A stretch of 64,000 nt of DNA from Arthrobacter sp. 18067 (GTDB lineage Bacteria; Actinomycetota; Actinomycetes; Actinomycetales; Micrococcaceae): assembly GCF_902706295.1 (NCBI RefSeq), contig NZ_CACSJJ010000015.1:1-64000 (forward strand), in the 5' to 3' direction. The translations under genes and the position numbers were made by a program. Positions 1 through 8,692 of the stretch are shown piece by piece (the first letter of the stretch is position 1; the number at the start of each line of letters is the position of its first letter). Below the pieces are notes generated by a model, which saw only the letters and a list, made by a program, of their open reading frames with translations, did not search any database and was not told where the DNA came from.

Positions 1-664
1 CCACTGCATTGATGTGAAGCCCCGGACGGAACCACTCGCCGTGGACCAGTGGCTCTACGGACGGTGTAAGCGTGCAGAGGACATCAGCGGCCTCCACCGT
101 TTCCTGGACACTGGATGCCGCCACGATCTCGATGGCCCGATGCGTGGTCCTCGCCTGGAAGGCTTGGATGGTGGCGTTGGTGCGGGACCAGACGACCACC
201 TTCTTGATGGGTAGCACGTGCAGAATGGCTTCGACATGGGCGATCGCCAGCGCGCCCGCGCCGATCAGGCCGAGCGTTGAACTGTCGGGTCGGGCAAGGT
301 GCTTGCTCGCCACAGCGCTTGCCGCAGCCGTCCGGACCCGCGTGGGAACTCTGCCGTCAAGAAGGGCGAGGGTTTCCCCAGTGATCTGGTCCGCCAGCAG
401 GATGCTTGAACGCTGCGTAGGGAGTCCAGCCTCGCGGTTGGCGGGAATATCGGACAGCAGCTTTACTGCCGCGAGTCGCTGGGTATCGGCCAATCCGGAC
501 ATGAGCAAATACCGTGCGTCCGAAGACGGCAGGTGAAGGGACAGCGGAGCTGGCTGTTGGGCGGTGCCTCGTGCGATATCGACGAATCCACGTTCTACGG
601 CGGATATTGTTTCGGCCATGCTGGCCAGATCTTCAAGGGCTGAAGCGGTGAGAATGAGTGTCAT
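1..664 (-). CDS. Ornithine cyclodeaminase / mu-crystallin family protein, 3' end outside window
   Basis: Reading leftward from an ATG at 664, 221 codons are open to the window edge, so the C-terminus is missing. The protein shows the family's catalytic-type lysine in AVKLL (about residue 68), a conserved arginine run RVPTRVRTAAA (about 105-115), and a Rossmann motif LGLIGAGALA (about 131-140). The visible end HINAV is the usual start of the conserved HxNAxG block. Family members are NAD(P)-dependent and include ornithine cyclodeaminase, alanine dehydrogenase and ketimine reductases; the substrate cannot be told here. It is divergent from the amidohydrolase/ABC operon and shares its operator-rich control region, so it probably serves the same pathway. 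Confidence 0.85.
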   Translation of the reverse strand, partial: MTLILTASALEDLASMAETISAVERGFVDIARGTAQQPAPLSLHLPSSDARYLLMSGLADTQRLAAVKLLSDIPANREAGLPTQRSSILLADQITGETLALLDGRVPTRVRTAAASAVASKHLARPDSSTLGLIGAGALAIAHVEAILHVLPIKKVVVWSRTNATIQAFQARTTHRAIEIVAASSVQETVEAADVLCTLTPSVEPLVHGEWFRPGLHINAV

Positions 665-711
665 GGGCACCTTCGTGAGTTGATCTCTGTGAATCGAGGT
701 CGATTGCGCTC

Positions 712-1015
712 AAGGTATACCAAGCTGGAAATCGCCGTCAATGACTCGCTGGACAAATCGCGAGATAGGGGTATTTCGTAGTCATCCAACGACGCCAACC
801 CATCTGGACGGTTCAACTTGGTATACCAGAGATTCTAGCTCTTAGGTGCTGTCACGCTGCCTTTGTCCGGGTGGATCGGCGGAAGCCCTCGCGAGTCAGA
901 GATTCTATTTGGTATGCCAAACAGTCTTCTCGATACGTCAACCGAGAGAGAAATCCACTCTTTTCGTAGAAAATATTCGGAATTTTGCGTCCCGACTCTT
1001 GCCATGGGATACCAA
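712..1015. promoter_or_regulatory. Control region with four TTGGTATACCAA-like operators
   Basis: The 413 bases between the divergent genes hold no convincing gene. They contain four copies of a palindrome close to TTGGTATACCAA: 712-723 (core GGTATACC), 818-829 (TTGGTATACCAG), 909-920 (TTGGTATGCCAA) and 1004-1015 (ATGGGATACCAA). Such TGGTATACCA-type sites are typical of GntR/FCD-family repressors (family knowledge). No regulator gene lies beside them in the window, so it may be left of position 1. The sites would let one regulator control both directions. Confidence 0.6.
827..907. repeat. Direct repeat of CAGAGATTCTA at 827-837 and 897-907
   Basis: The same 11 bases occur twice, 70 bases apart, the first overlapping the end of the second palindromic operator and the second running up to the third operator. 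It may be part of an extended operator or a remnant of a local duplication. Confidence 0.45.
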
Positions 1016-1077
1016 ATCAACCTACTGTGTGCCTATCGAGTTCATGTGACGATCGTCATGAAAGTGGGAGTTTTGGG

Positions 1078-2280
1078 ATGCAGGACATGCTTATCGAGCG
1101 CGTACGGCTGGCGCATAAATCGCGGCCGGTGGACTTGCTCGTCCAGGACGGCCTCATCGCACAGATCCAGCCGGCTGGCGTGATTGACCCCGCCGCGGCG
1201 GTGCGCGAGGAGGGTGCTGGTGCGCTCGCCTTGCCCGGAATGGTCGACGCTCATTGCCACGTCGATAAGACACTCTGGGGCCGCAGCTGGGTTCCGCATT
1301 CCGCGGGGCCCGCGCTCGGGGACCGCATCGCCAACGGCGAGCGGGGCCGCGCGGAGTTCGGCCTGCCGAGCCGCGACAGTGTGTACGCCCTGCTCGGGCA
1401 GATGGCCGCCGCGGGGACGACACTTGCCCGCACCCACACCGATGTCGATCCCGAAATCGGGCTTCGCGGGCTCAAGCTCGTTGCCGCCGTCGCCGAAGAG
1501 TTGGCCGACGTGATCGACGTCGAACAGGTCGCTTTCCCGCAGGGCGGACTGCTGACCCGTCCCGGCACGGCCGAGCTGCTCGAGTCGGCCCTTCAACAAG
1601 GGCTGGTCGGATGCCTCGGAGGCATCGACCCCGCCGCGCTGGAGCGTGACTCGGTGCGTCACCTTGATCTGATCTTTGGGCTCGCCAAAACCTACGGCAC
1701 CAGGATCGACATCCACCTGCACGAGCGTGGCACTCTCGGTGCCCACACGATGGAACTCATCATTGAGCGAGTGCTGCGGCATGGGCTCGAGGGCCGGGTC
1801 GCAATCTCGCACGGCGTGGCCATCATCGATGTCGACCAAGCCCAGTCCGAGCGGATCTCGCAGGGCCTCGCGGAAGCGCGGATCTCCCTGCTGACGGCAA
1901 CGGTCTACAACACGCCCGTGCTGCCGATTGCCGAGCTGCGAGGGCGGGGCGTCAACATCGGCGCAGGCAATGACGGCGTGCGAGATCACTGGGGACCGTA
2001 CGGAAACGGCGACATGCTCGACCGCACCTTCCACCTCGCTTATCGAAACGGTTATCGCACCGACGAACAGATCGCCGTGGCATTTGACGTGGCGGTTAGC
2101 GGCGGGGCGGTCGCCCTCGGGCGCGAACCCGCCCGGATCGAACCCGGCGCACCCGCAGATCTCTTCCTCATCGATGCCGCCAGCATCGGTGAGGCAGTCT
2201 CAGCCCGGACGCCTCGGCGGCTCGTGCTGAAACGCGGCAAAGTCGTCGCACGCCACGGGAACCCCCTGCGCAAGGGGTAA
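1078..2280 (+). CDS. Cytosine-deaminase-like amidohydrolase (paralogue 1)
   Basis: A 400-residue metal-dependent hydrolase of the amidohydrolase superfamily, close in layout to cytosine deaminase and AtzC-like N-isopropylammelide hydrolases. The metal-binding HxH is in DAHCHVDKT (His59, His61). Later metal ligands fit the HLHE, ISHG and GNDGVRDHWGP segments. An ATG at 1078 is chosen because homology begins there; an in-frame start at 985 would run through the operator region. The second paralogue (5073-6269) shares many blocks, for example VAFPQ.G.L.RPG and GRV.ISHG. The substrate is probably a cyclic or acyclic amide/amidine imported by the adjacent ABC system; this is inference. Confidence 0.85.
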   Translation: MQDMLIERVRLAHKSRPVDLLVQDGLIAQIQPAGVIDPAAAVREEGAGALALPGMVDAHCHVDKTLWGRSWVPHSAGPALGDRIANGERGRAEFGLPSRDSVYALLGQMAAAGTTLARTHTDVDPEIGLRGLKLVAAVAEELADVIDVEQVAFPQGGLLTRPGTAELLESALQQGLVGCLGGIDPAALERDSVRHLDLIFGLAKTYGTRIDIHLHERGTLGAHTMELIIERVLRHGLEGRVAISHGVAIIDVDQAQSERISQGLAEARISLLTATVYNTPVLPIAELRGRGVNIGAGNDGVRDHWGPYGNGDMLDRTFHLAYRNGYRTDEQIAVAFDVAVSGGAVALGREPARIEPGAPADLFLIDAASIGEAVSARTPRRLVLKRGKVVARHGNPLRKG

Positions 2281-2289
2281 CCCAGGCCC

Positions 2290-2311
2290 AGCGAGCGGGA
2301 CCCTGCTCGCT
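2290..2311 (+). other. Intercistronic stem-loop
   Basis: AGCGAGC (2290-2296) pairs with GCTCGCT (2305-2311) around an 8-base loop, between the amidohydrolase stop and the substrate-binding protein start. It has no U-run, so it is more likely an mRNA-stabilising or partial-attenuation element that raises binding-protein expression than a full terminator. Confidence 0.4.
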
Positions 2312-2366
2312 ACTTCCCCCCAACCAGTTCCGCATCCCGCGGAACCCCGCCCGAAAGGCAAGAACA

Positions 2367-3302
2367 ATGTCGTTCTACCGCACCACCTTCGTACGCCGCG
2401 CTGCAGCCATCGTCGTGGCAGGCAGCCTCGCAGTGCTCGCTATCACCGGATGCGGCGTCTCCGGCTCCACGGCCACGGCCGTCGGGGAATCGGGGAAGCC
2501 CGCCGCCCTGGACGAGAAAGCGCCCCTCTTCGACCTGCTCCCGCAGAAGTTCAGGGACAAGGGGGTGCTTACCGTCGCCACACAGCCCGACTTCGAGCCG
2601 GCTAACTTCACCCCGGCCGGCTCCACCGGCATCCAAGGTTACAACGTCGATCTTATGGAGTTGATGGCGAAGCAGCTCGGTATCCCGGTCAAGTGGGAGA
2701 AAGTGCCATTCGATCAGATTCTGATCGGTATGCAGAGCGGAAAGTTCGACGCGGCGATCGCCGGGATGACCGACCGCAAGAAGAGGCAGGAGCAGGTCGA
2801 CTTCATCGACTACCAGTGGGCTGGCACAGTCTTCATGGTGCAGAAGGGCAACCCCAAAGGCATCACGAGCGCCGTCGACGGCGGCTGCGGCGCCAAGATT
2901 GGCGACGTAAAGGGATCCGATGCCTACCGCCTCGTAGAACTAATGGCCGCGGCGTGTACCGCGAAGGGCAAGCCTGCCACCGAGCTCATCTCCTTCCCGA
3001 ACTCGAGTGATAAGAACCTGGCGCTCACCTCTGGCCGGATCGACGCCATCTTCTGGCCCGACATGGCGGTCTCGGTCATCCAGCGCGAGACCGGCGACAA
3101 GCTCGAGTCACTCCCCGTCGACTTCGAGGAGAAGGTCTACCTCGGTATGACCTTCAATAAAGCGCAGACGGAGCTCCGCGACGCTTTCCTCACCGCCCTC
3201 AAGGCGATCCACGAGGACGGCACCTACGACGAAGTCCTCAAGCGCTGGCATGTCGAGGTCATCGACCTCGATGCACCGGGCATCAACCTGGCGAAGAAGT
3301 GA
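2367..3302 (+). CDS. Polar-amino-acid-type ABC transporter substrate-binding lipoprotein
   Basis: A 311-residue exported lipoprotein: basic N-terminus, hydrophobic stretch, and lipobox ITGC with the lipidated Cys29. The mature part carries the family 3 solute-binding signature (GYNVDLMELMAKQLGIPVKWEKV, quoted in part as GYNVDLMELMAKQLG at about residues 91-105) followed by the D.AIAGM.DR...V.F segment. It delivers a small polar solute to the permease encoded next, whose start overlaps this stop codon. The Shine-Dalgarno GAAAGG lies upstream of the ATG. Binding proteins of this family take amino acids, amidines or opine-like solutes. The flanking amidohydrolases suggest a nitrogen-rich substrate that is hydrolysed after entry. 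Confidence 0.9.
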   Translation: MSFYRTTFVRRAAAIVVAGSLAVLAITGCGVSGSTATAVGESGKPAALDEKAPLFDLLPQKFRDKGVLTVATQPDFEPANFTPAGSTGIQGYNVDLMELMAKQLGIPVKWEKVPFDQILIGMQSGKFDAAIAGMTDRKKRQEQVDFIDYQWAGTVFMVQKGNPKGITSAVDGGCGAKIGDVKGSDAYRLVELMAAACTAKGKPATELISFPNSSDKNLALTSGRIDAIFWPDMAVSVIQRETGDKLESLPVDFEEKVYLGMTFNKAQTELRDAFLTALKAIHEDGTYDEVLKRWHVEVIDLDAPGINLAKK

Positions 3303-4270
3303 TCATGCCCGAGATCACTCAGTCACCACTCCCGACCTCGACGAAGCCAACGCACTTTGTACGCAGGGCCGGCGACGAGCCGCCCGTACAGGAGGCGCCG
3401 ATCCGTGCCAAGCGGCGACCCCAGTACGGCCAGATCGTCACGGGGTTCGTGGCCATCGCGCTGCTGGTCCTCTTCATCCAGTCCCAGGCCCAGAACCCCA
3501 ACATGGAGTGGAACGTCACCTGGGAGTACATGTTCAACCCAGTGGTGCTCCAGGGCGTCGGCGTAACGATCCAGCTGGCGATCTTCGCCATGCTCATCTC
3601 CATCGTGCTCGCCTTCGGCATCGCGTTGATGATCCAGAGCAACAACAAGGTGGTAAGCGTTATCGGACGCGCTTACGTTTGGTTCTTCCGCGGAGTCCCG
3701 ATGCTTGTGCAGGTTCTGCTCTGGTTCAACCTTGCAGTGCTCTTCCCCGTGATCCTCGGACAGGATACGAACACCCTCATCTCAGGCTTCACCGCGGGCC
3801 TCATCGCCCTCTCGCTCGCCGAGTCGGGCTACATGGCCGAGATTATCCGCGGCGGCATCATCTCGGTGCCGACTGGCCAGACCGACGCGGGCGTGAGCAT
3901 CGGCCTCACCCGCAACCAGGCCCTGGCCCGCATCGTGCTGCCCCAATCGATCAGGGTCATCATCCCGCCCACCGGCAACCAGTTCATCGGCATGCTGAAG
4001 GCAACCTCCCTCGTGTCCGTGATCGGCGGCAGCGACTTGCTGACCCGTGTGCAGCTCATTTATGGGCAGAACTTCAAGATCCTGCCCCTGCTCATCGTTG
4101 GGGTGCTCTGGTACTTGATCCTGGTGACAATCGCCGGCACCGGACAGCATTTCCTTGAGCGCCGTTTCAACGCCTCGCAGCCCGGGTCACGGCGTTCGCC
4201 CAAGAGCACGGGCACGGCGAAGACCACAAATATTCGGACCATCATCGGAGGTGCGCTGTGGCGCAAGTAG
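3299..4270 (+). CDS. Polar-amino-acid-type ABC transporter permease
   Basis: A 323-residue inner-membrane permease of the HisM/GlnP type. A cytoplasmic, proline-rich N-terminal tail of about 45 residues precedes several membrane segments. The EAA loop, which contacts the ATPase, is seen around [18 protein letters not shown]. The GTG start at 3299 overlaps the upstream TGA (GTGA); an ATG at 3305 is the alternative. Only one permease gene is present, so the channel is probably a homodimer. The last 13 bases overlap the ATPase gene, which implies translational coupling. Confidence 0.9.
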   Translation: MIMPEITQSPLPTSTKPTHFVRRAGDEPPVQEAPIRAKRRPQYGQIVTGFVAIALLVLFIQSQAQNPNMEWNVTWEYMFNPVVLQGVGVTIQLAIFAMLISIVLAFGIALMIQSNNKVVSVIGRAYVWFFRGVPMLVQVLLWFNLAVLFPVILGQDTNTLISGFTAGLIALSLAESGYMAEIIRGGIISVPTGQTDAGVSIGLTRNQALARIVLPQSIRVIIPPTGNQFIGMLKATSLVSVIGGSDLLTRVQLIYGQNFKILPLLIVGVLWYLILVTIAGTGQHFLERRFNASQPGSRRSPKSTGTAKTTNIRTIIGGALWRK

Positions 4271-5049
4271 CTCCCGCAGTAACGTCGACCGACACCATGC
4301 TGCGTATCGACGGCGTGCACAAGTGGCTCGGGCACAACCATGTGCTCCGAGGCGTGGACATCGAGGTGCGAACCGGGGAGATCGTCTGCATCCTTGGGCC
4401 GTCGGGCTCTGGCAAGAGTACGTTACTGCGGTGCATCAACCACCTTGACCCCGTCGACGGTGGCGTCATCGAGGTGAACGGGGAGCGCGTCGGCTACCAA
4501 CTGCACGACGGGCAGCTCTATGAACAGAGCGAACGCCGCGTGGCCAAGGCCCGCCAGCACATCGGCATGGTGTTCCAGCACTTCAATCTGTTCGGTCACA
4601 TGACAGCCCTCGATAACGTCACCTATGGCCCGGCCCGGATTCTGGGCCGCCCGCGTAAGGAGGCAGTCGCGAACGCGCGGCAGCTGCTGGCCAAGGTTGG
4701 CCTGGCCGACAAGGACGACTCGTATCCGAGCCAGCTCTCGGGCGGACAGCAGCAGCGGGTGGCGATTGCCAGGGCGCTCGCCATGGAGCCTCGACTCATG
4801 ATGTTCGACGAACCGACGAGCGCACTGGACCCCGAGCTGGTCGGCGAGGTTCTGCAAACTATGCGGCAGGTCGCGGAGGAGGGCATGACGATGATCGTTG
4901 TCACGCATGAGATCGGCTTCGCCCGCGAGGTGGCTGACCGAGTGGTGTTCATGGACCAAGGCCGTGTTCTCGAGGATGGTCCGGCACGCGATGTGCTCGA
5001 CAACCCGCAGCACGAACGCACAGCGTCCTTCCTGAGCCGCGTGCACTGA
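4258..5049 (+). CDS. Polar-amino-acid-type ABC transporter ATP-binding protein
   Basis: A 263-residue ABC ATPase that powers the adjacent permease. Visible motifs in order: Walker [11 protein letters not shown]-loop around MVFQHFNLF, signature LSGGQQQR, Walker [10 protein letters not shown] and the switch histidine in VVTHE. Length and motif spacing are normal for the HisP/GlnQ family. The GTG start at 4258 overlaps the end of the permease gene. It belongs to an operon running from 1078 to 6269. Confidence 0.93.
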   Translation: MAQVAPAVTSTDTMLRIDGVHKWLGHNHVLRGVDIEVRTGEIVCILGPSGSGKSTLLRCINHLDPVDGGVIEVNGERVGYQLHDGQLYEQSERRVAKARQHIGMVFQHFNLFGHMTALDNVTYGPARILGRPRKEAVANARQLLAKVGLADKDDSYPSQLSGGQQQRVAIARALAMEPRLMMFDEPTSALDPELVGEVLQTMRQVAEEGMTMIVVTHEIGFAREVADRVVFMDQGRVLEDGPARDVLDNPQHERTASFLSRVH

Positions 5050-5072
5050 GTCCGAATAGATAGAGGAAGAGA

Positions 5073-6269
5073 ATGACTGACAAGAAATTTACCCTGAGGA
5101 ACGTGCGCCCGTGGGGTGCCGAGGCTGCGGATATCACGATCAGCGGTGGCGTCATCACTGAGGTGGCACCTGCCTCGGGCACATCCGACGCCGGTGACCT
5201 TGACGGTGGCGGTTTGCTGGCCGTGCCCGGGTTCATCAACACGCACGCCCACGTCGACAAAAGCTGGTGGGGCAAGCCGTGGGTGCCGTACACCTATTCC
5301 GAGCACCCGACCGTCGAGGGCTGGATCGCGAACGAGCGCGCAGAGCGCGGGAATTACGACATCCCGAACGTGAATTCGGCCGCAGCCGTGCTGCGCGAGT
5401 TCCTCCGTCACGGCACCACAGCGACCCGTACGCACATCGACGTCGACCTCGGCATCGGGCTGAAGGGCCTCGAGACCGTGCAAGCCGCGGTCGCTGAACT
5501 CGATGGGGCGATCCAGGTTCAGACGGTGGCGTTCCCGCAAGACGGCGTCTTGCGCAGGCCGGGAGTGTTGCGGCTGCTCGACGAGGCTGCTCAGGCCGGG
5601 GCGGATGCCATTGGCGGCCTCGATCCGGGCACCATCGACGGCGACGTCGAGGGTCAGCTCGACGGGTTGTTCCAGATCGCCGTGGAGCGCGGCGTCGGCC
5701 TTGATCTGCATCTGCATGACTTCGGCTCGCTCGGCGCCTACGAGTACCGTCAGGTGATCCGCCGCACCATCGACGCCGGCCTCCAGGGCAGGGTGAACAT
5801 TTCCCACGGTTTCGCTATGGGCTCACTGCAGAAGGGCGTGCAGGAGGAGATCATCGAGGGGCTTGCCGAGGCGGGCATCTCGTGGACCACCGTCGCGATG
5901 AGCGGCACCGCGCCGCTGCCCTGGCAGCAACTGAGGGAGCGCGGCGTTCCGCTGGGCCTCGGCACCGACGGCATCCGCGACCTGTGGTCGCCGTTTGGCG
6001 ACGGAGACCTGCTGCGCGTGGCATTCGCGTTCGCGCGCCTGCATGGGTTCCGCCACGACGATAAGCTCACCAACGCGGTCGAGTACGCGACCAAACACGG
6101 CGCGCCTTTCGTCGGTCGGGAGCAGCACGACCTCGTCGCCGGTGCACGCGCCGACATCGTGCTCCTCGACGCCGAGAACGTCCCGGACGCGCTCGTGCGA
6201 TGCCCTCAGCGGCGGCTCGTGGTCTCCGCAGGCCGCGCCGTCGCCCGCGACGGCGAAGTGCTGGTCTGA
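5073..6269 (+). CDS. Cytosine-deaminase-like amidohydrolase (paralogue 2)
   Basis: A 398-residue amidohydrolase-superfamily enzyme, paralogous to the product of 1078-2280. The metal-binding HxH lies in NTHAHVDKSWWG, and further shared blocks are HLHDFGSLGAY, GRVNISHG and GTDGIRDLWSPFGDGDLL. A short spacer with AGAGGAAGAG-type Shine-Dalgarno sequence follows the ATPase gene. Two related hydrolases around one importer suggest two sequential hydrolyses of one compound or related substrates; the specific chemistry cannot be read from sequence. It ends the operon; a strong stem-loop follows. Confidence 0.85.
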   Translation: MTDKKFTLRNVRPWGAEAADITISGGVITEVAPASGTSDAGDLDGGGLLAVPGFINTHAHVDKSWWGKPWVPYTYSEHPTVEGWIANERAERGNYDIPNVNSAAAVLREFLRHGTTATRTHIDVDLGIGLKGLETVQAAVAELDGAIQVQTVAFPQDGVLRRPGVLRLLDEAAQAGADAIGGLDPGTIDGDVEGQLDGLFQIAVERGVGLDLHLHDFGSLGAYEYRQVIRRTIDAGLQGRVNISHGFAMGSLQKGVQEEIIEGLAEAGISWTTVAMSGTAPLPWQQLRERGVPLGLGTDGIRDLWSPFGDGDLLRVAFAFARLHGFRHDDKLTNAVEYATKHGAPFVGREQHDLVAGARADIVLLDAENVPDALVRCPQRRLVVSAGRAVARDGEVLV

Positions 6270-6276
6270 CGCCCAC

Positions 6277-6317
6277 GCCCGCAGCACCTGATCCTTACGA
6301 TCCTGGTCGCTGCGGGC
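6277..6317. terminator. Stem-loop between convergent genes
   Basis: GCCCGCAGC (6277-6285) pairs with GCTGCGGGC (6309-6317), and flanking CCCAC/GTGGG can extend the stem. It sits between the end of the amidohydrolase operon and the 3' end of the oppositely oriented methyltransferase gene, so it could end transcription from both sides. No long U-run is present. Confidence 0.5.
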
Positions 6318-6345
6318 ACCGTGGGGGTGGTCCGGCGACCCGGCT

Positions 6346-6852
6346 CTATCCCCGCCACGGTGTGATCCGAGGCCACCACCCCGGGACGTTGCGCCGGTAA
6401 GCCAGATATTGCTCGCCGTAGGTCTCAGTGAGCGTGGGTTCCTCGTAGCCCTTCACGAACGCGACCACGGTGGCGAGGGCAATCAGTGCGTAGATCACCA
6501 GCCCCCAGCTCCCGAACAACAACGCCTGTCCGAGGATGATGGTCAACACCGCGAGGTACATCGGATTGCGCACATAGCGGTAAGCCCCCGTCACGACTAG
6601 CGTCTCCGTGGGAGCCACCGGGGCAGGCGTTCCCTGGTGCAGGGCGAACAGCGCGAAGGAGTGAAGGAGGAACGCCACACCCGCGGCGATCGCGATCCAC
6701 GCGATCACCACCACCAACCACGCCCCGTCCCAGTCGTGCCGCCGCCAGCCGGAGATGAGCCACGGTACAAATCCCGCGACGATGCCAGGCGCCAGGAACA
6801 GGAAGAGAATTGTCCCGATCCACGCACGTACGGGCGAGCTTGCCTGGGCCAT
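6346..6852 (-). CDS. Isoprenylcysteine carboxyl methyltransferase-family membrane protein
   Basis: A 168-residue small membrane protein with about four hydrophobic segments and the family's C-terminal S-adenosylmethionine-binding region: RNPMYLAV, then EEPTLTETYGEQYLAYRRNVPGWWP. The Y-x-x-Y/RNP and E-E-x-x-L pattern is typical of ICMT/PEMT-like bacterial methyltransferases whose substrates are mostly unknown. The ATG at 6852 is preferred because the in-frame extension to 6927 is not membrane-like. It lies downstream of the phosphomannomutase gene on the same strand but is not obviously part of that pathway. Confidence 0.75.
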   Translation of the reverse strand: MAQASSPVRAWIGTILFLFLAPGIVAGFVPWLISGWRRHDWDGAWLVVVIAWIAIAAGVAFLLHSFALFALHQGTPAPVAPTETLVVTGAYRYVRNPMYLAVLTIILGQALLFGSWGLVIYALIALATVVAFVKGYEEPTLTETYGEQYLAYRRNVPGWWPRITPWRG

Positions 6853-6969
6853 GCGCGCCAGATTAGCCCCATTCCGCCATTCATGCGACCCTCCCGCCAA
6901 GTCCGCACCCGCCGTCGAACGCTTCAAGTTGGCGGCCAGCTGCCTGCCGGTTTCGCCCGTAGGGACTGA

Positions 6970-8364
6970 TTACTTCCGGATCATGTCCAGGACAGCATCC
7001 CGCATGCGGCCCATGGTTTTTGCATCCTTGGCTTCGACATTGAGCCGAAGCAATTCTTCGGTATTCGACGCCCGGAGGTTAAACCACCACTCTCCCGACT
7101 CTGCGATCACGCTCAGGCCATCCAGGTCATCAATGCGGACACCTGTTGATTGATCGTAAGTTCCCCGCACGTCCGCGATGGCTTGGGCAACGTCCCCCAC
7201 GGTTGAGTTGATTTCGCCGCTGGCAGAGTACGGCTCGTATTGCCGTGCAAGTGTGGAGAGGGGCGCAGGCTGTTCGCCCAGGGCGGCCAGGACGTGCATC
7301 GCTGCCAGCATCCCGGTGTCCGCGTTGTAGAAGTCACGGAAGTAGTAGTGGGCCGAGTGTTCTCCACCGAATACGGCGTCCTCTTCGGCCATTTGGGCCT
7401 TGATGAAGGAGTGGCCCACGCGGGTACGAACCGGTCGGCCGCCTGCAGCCTGAACAAATTCGGGCACTGACCGGGACGTTATCAAGTTGTGGATGACCAC
7501 CGGGTCGGCCTGGCCCGCTGCTTGGACCCTTGAAATCTCGCGTACAGCGATCATGGAGGTAATCGCCGACGGCGTGACTGGTTGTCCGGTCTCGTCGACC
7601 ACGAAACAGCGGTCCGCGTCGCCGTCGAATGCCAATCCAAGGTCGGCGCCGTGGGCCAGTACGGCAGCTTGCAGATCCCTGAGATTCTCCGGCTCCAAGG
7701 GGTTGGCTGGATGGTTGGGGAACGTGCCGTCCAGCTCAAAATAAAGCGGAACAATGGTCAGCGGTAAGGCTTCCAATATCTGGCTGCCCAACACTGCGGG
7801 GACGGTCAGCCCGGCCATGCCGTTTCCGGCGTCGACGACGACTTTGAGCGGCCGCACGCCGCTCAGGTCCACGAGCGAACGCAGCTTGAGTGCGTAGTCC
7901 GCAAGAACGTCGAGCGAGGCCACGGTCCCAACTGCTTCGGCCTCAGGAAACCCGTGGTCCAGATAGCGCTGAGCGAGGTCCCGGATGTCTAAGAGCCCTG
8001 AGTCCGACGAGATGGGGACTGCTCCGGCCTTGGCCATCTTGATCCCGTTGTACTGGGCTGGGTTATGGCTCGCTGTGAAGATGGCGCCCGCCGCGTTCAG
8101 GGCGCCGCAGGCAAAGTAGAGCTCATCGGTGGCAATGAGCCCGAGGTCATATACGTTGGCGCCCCGGGTAGCTGCGCCTTGTGAAAATGCCGAGACGAAT
8201 CCGCGGGATGACGGGCGCATGTCACCGCCGCAGAACACCGTTTTGCCCGCAAGTCCCAATACATCCACGAAAGCTGCTCCGATGGCTTCTGCGACGTGAT
8301 CGGTCAGCGAAACGCCAACTATGCCACGGACGTCGTAGGCCTTGAAAGACGTGGAAAGATCCAT
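6970..8364 (-). CDS. manB: Phosphomannomutase/phosphoglucomutase family protein
   Basis: A 464-residue alpha-D-phosphohexomutase that interconverts hexose 6- and 1-phosphates in the cytoplasm. It shows the phosphoserine loop TASHNP (Ser99), the Mg-binding DGDADR (247-252), the sugar-binding GEHSAHYYF segment and the C-terminal phosphate-binding RASNTEE. The ATG at 8364 starts a normal N-terminus (MDLSTSFKAYDVRGIVG); upstream open codons are spurious. A GTGTTG-N6-CAACAC operator identical in form to the one before deoR lies 46 bases upstream, so this gene probably belongs to the SQ regulon. It might route hexose phosphate rebuilt from dihydroxyacetone phosphate towards storage or cell-wall sugars (inference). 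Confidence 0.9.
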   Translation of the reverse strand: MDLSTSFKAYDVRGIVGVSLTDHVAEAIGAAFVDVLGLAGKTVFCGGDMRPSSRGFVSAFSQGAATRGANVYDLGLIATDELYFACGALNAAGAIFTASHNPAQYNGIKMAKAGAVPISSDSGLLDIRDLAQRYLDHGFPEAEAVGTVASLDVLADYALKLRSLVDLSGVRPLKVVVDAGNGMAGLTVPAVLGSQILEALPLTIVPLYFELDGTFPNHPANPLEPENLRDLQAAVLAHGADLGLAFDGDADRCFVVDETGQPVTPSAITSMIAVREISRVQAAGQADPVVIHNLITSRSVPEFVQAAGGRPVRTRVGHSFIKAQMAEEDAVFGGEHSAHYYFRDFYNADTGMLAAMHVLAALGEQPAPLSTLARQYEPYSASGEINSTVGDVAQAIADVRGTYDQSTGVRIDDLDGLSVIAESGEWWFNLRASNTEELLRLNVEAKDAKTMGRMRDAVLDMIRK

Positions 8365-8409
8365 AATTCTCCTTGCGCGCACGCCTCGATGACAAGAAGC
8401 GAACGGTTT

Positions 8410-8427
8410 GTGTTGGAAAAGCAACAC
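8410..8427. promoter_or_regulatory. Putative DeoR operator upstream of the phosphomannomutase gene
   Basis: GTGTTG-GAAAAG-CAACAC, a perfect 6-6-6 inverted repeat. It lies just downstream (in the direction of transcription) of a possible -10 GATAGT on the minus strand. The same half-sites and spacing occur at 17156-17173 before deoR. Confidence 0.6.
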
Positions 8428-8455
8428 TATCAGGTCGTTTGAGGCGGCCTGCACT

Positions 8456-8644
8456 TTAGCGAATGCCAAAGTCCGTATCTGTGTAGGAGCCGACGCCTCG
8501 AACCGGGTTGTCGGCACAGCCGCACTTGTTGTCAATTTCAAGCCGAACGGCCACTGGATCGGAAGCCTCAATGGTGAGAGCAACTGGTTCACCCGTGGTC
8601 GTGGAAACGCGCAGGGTGCCTTCTTTTGATGAAGTGATGGACAT
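8456..8644 (-). CDS. Small hypothetical protein in the SQ operon
   Basis: A 62-residue protein with no signal peptide or membrane segment. The sequence begins MSITSSKEGTLRVSTTTGEP and includes a central CGC motif (about residues 42-44). A good Shine-Dalgarno AAAGGA lies about 6 bases before the ATG. It follows the TauE/SafE gene by 48 bases on the same strand, so it is probably co-transcribed with the SQ genes. I do not recognise a family. Translation support is limited to the ribosome site, gene-like codon use and operon position. Confidence 0.45.
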   Translation of the reverse strand: MSITSSKEGTLRVSTTTGEPVALTIEASDPVAVRLEIDNKCGCADNPVRGVGSYTDTDFGIR

Positions 8645-8692
8645 GACAGTCCTTTCGATGGTTGTGGGATTTTGATTTTGAGTGGAGCGGTG

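Noticed and set aside
4623..5807. 394-codon minus-strand open frame
   Set aside because: It spans the ABC ATPase and amidohydrolase genes in antisense; both plus-strand products are recognised enzymes.
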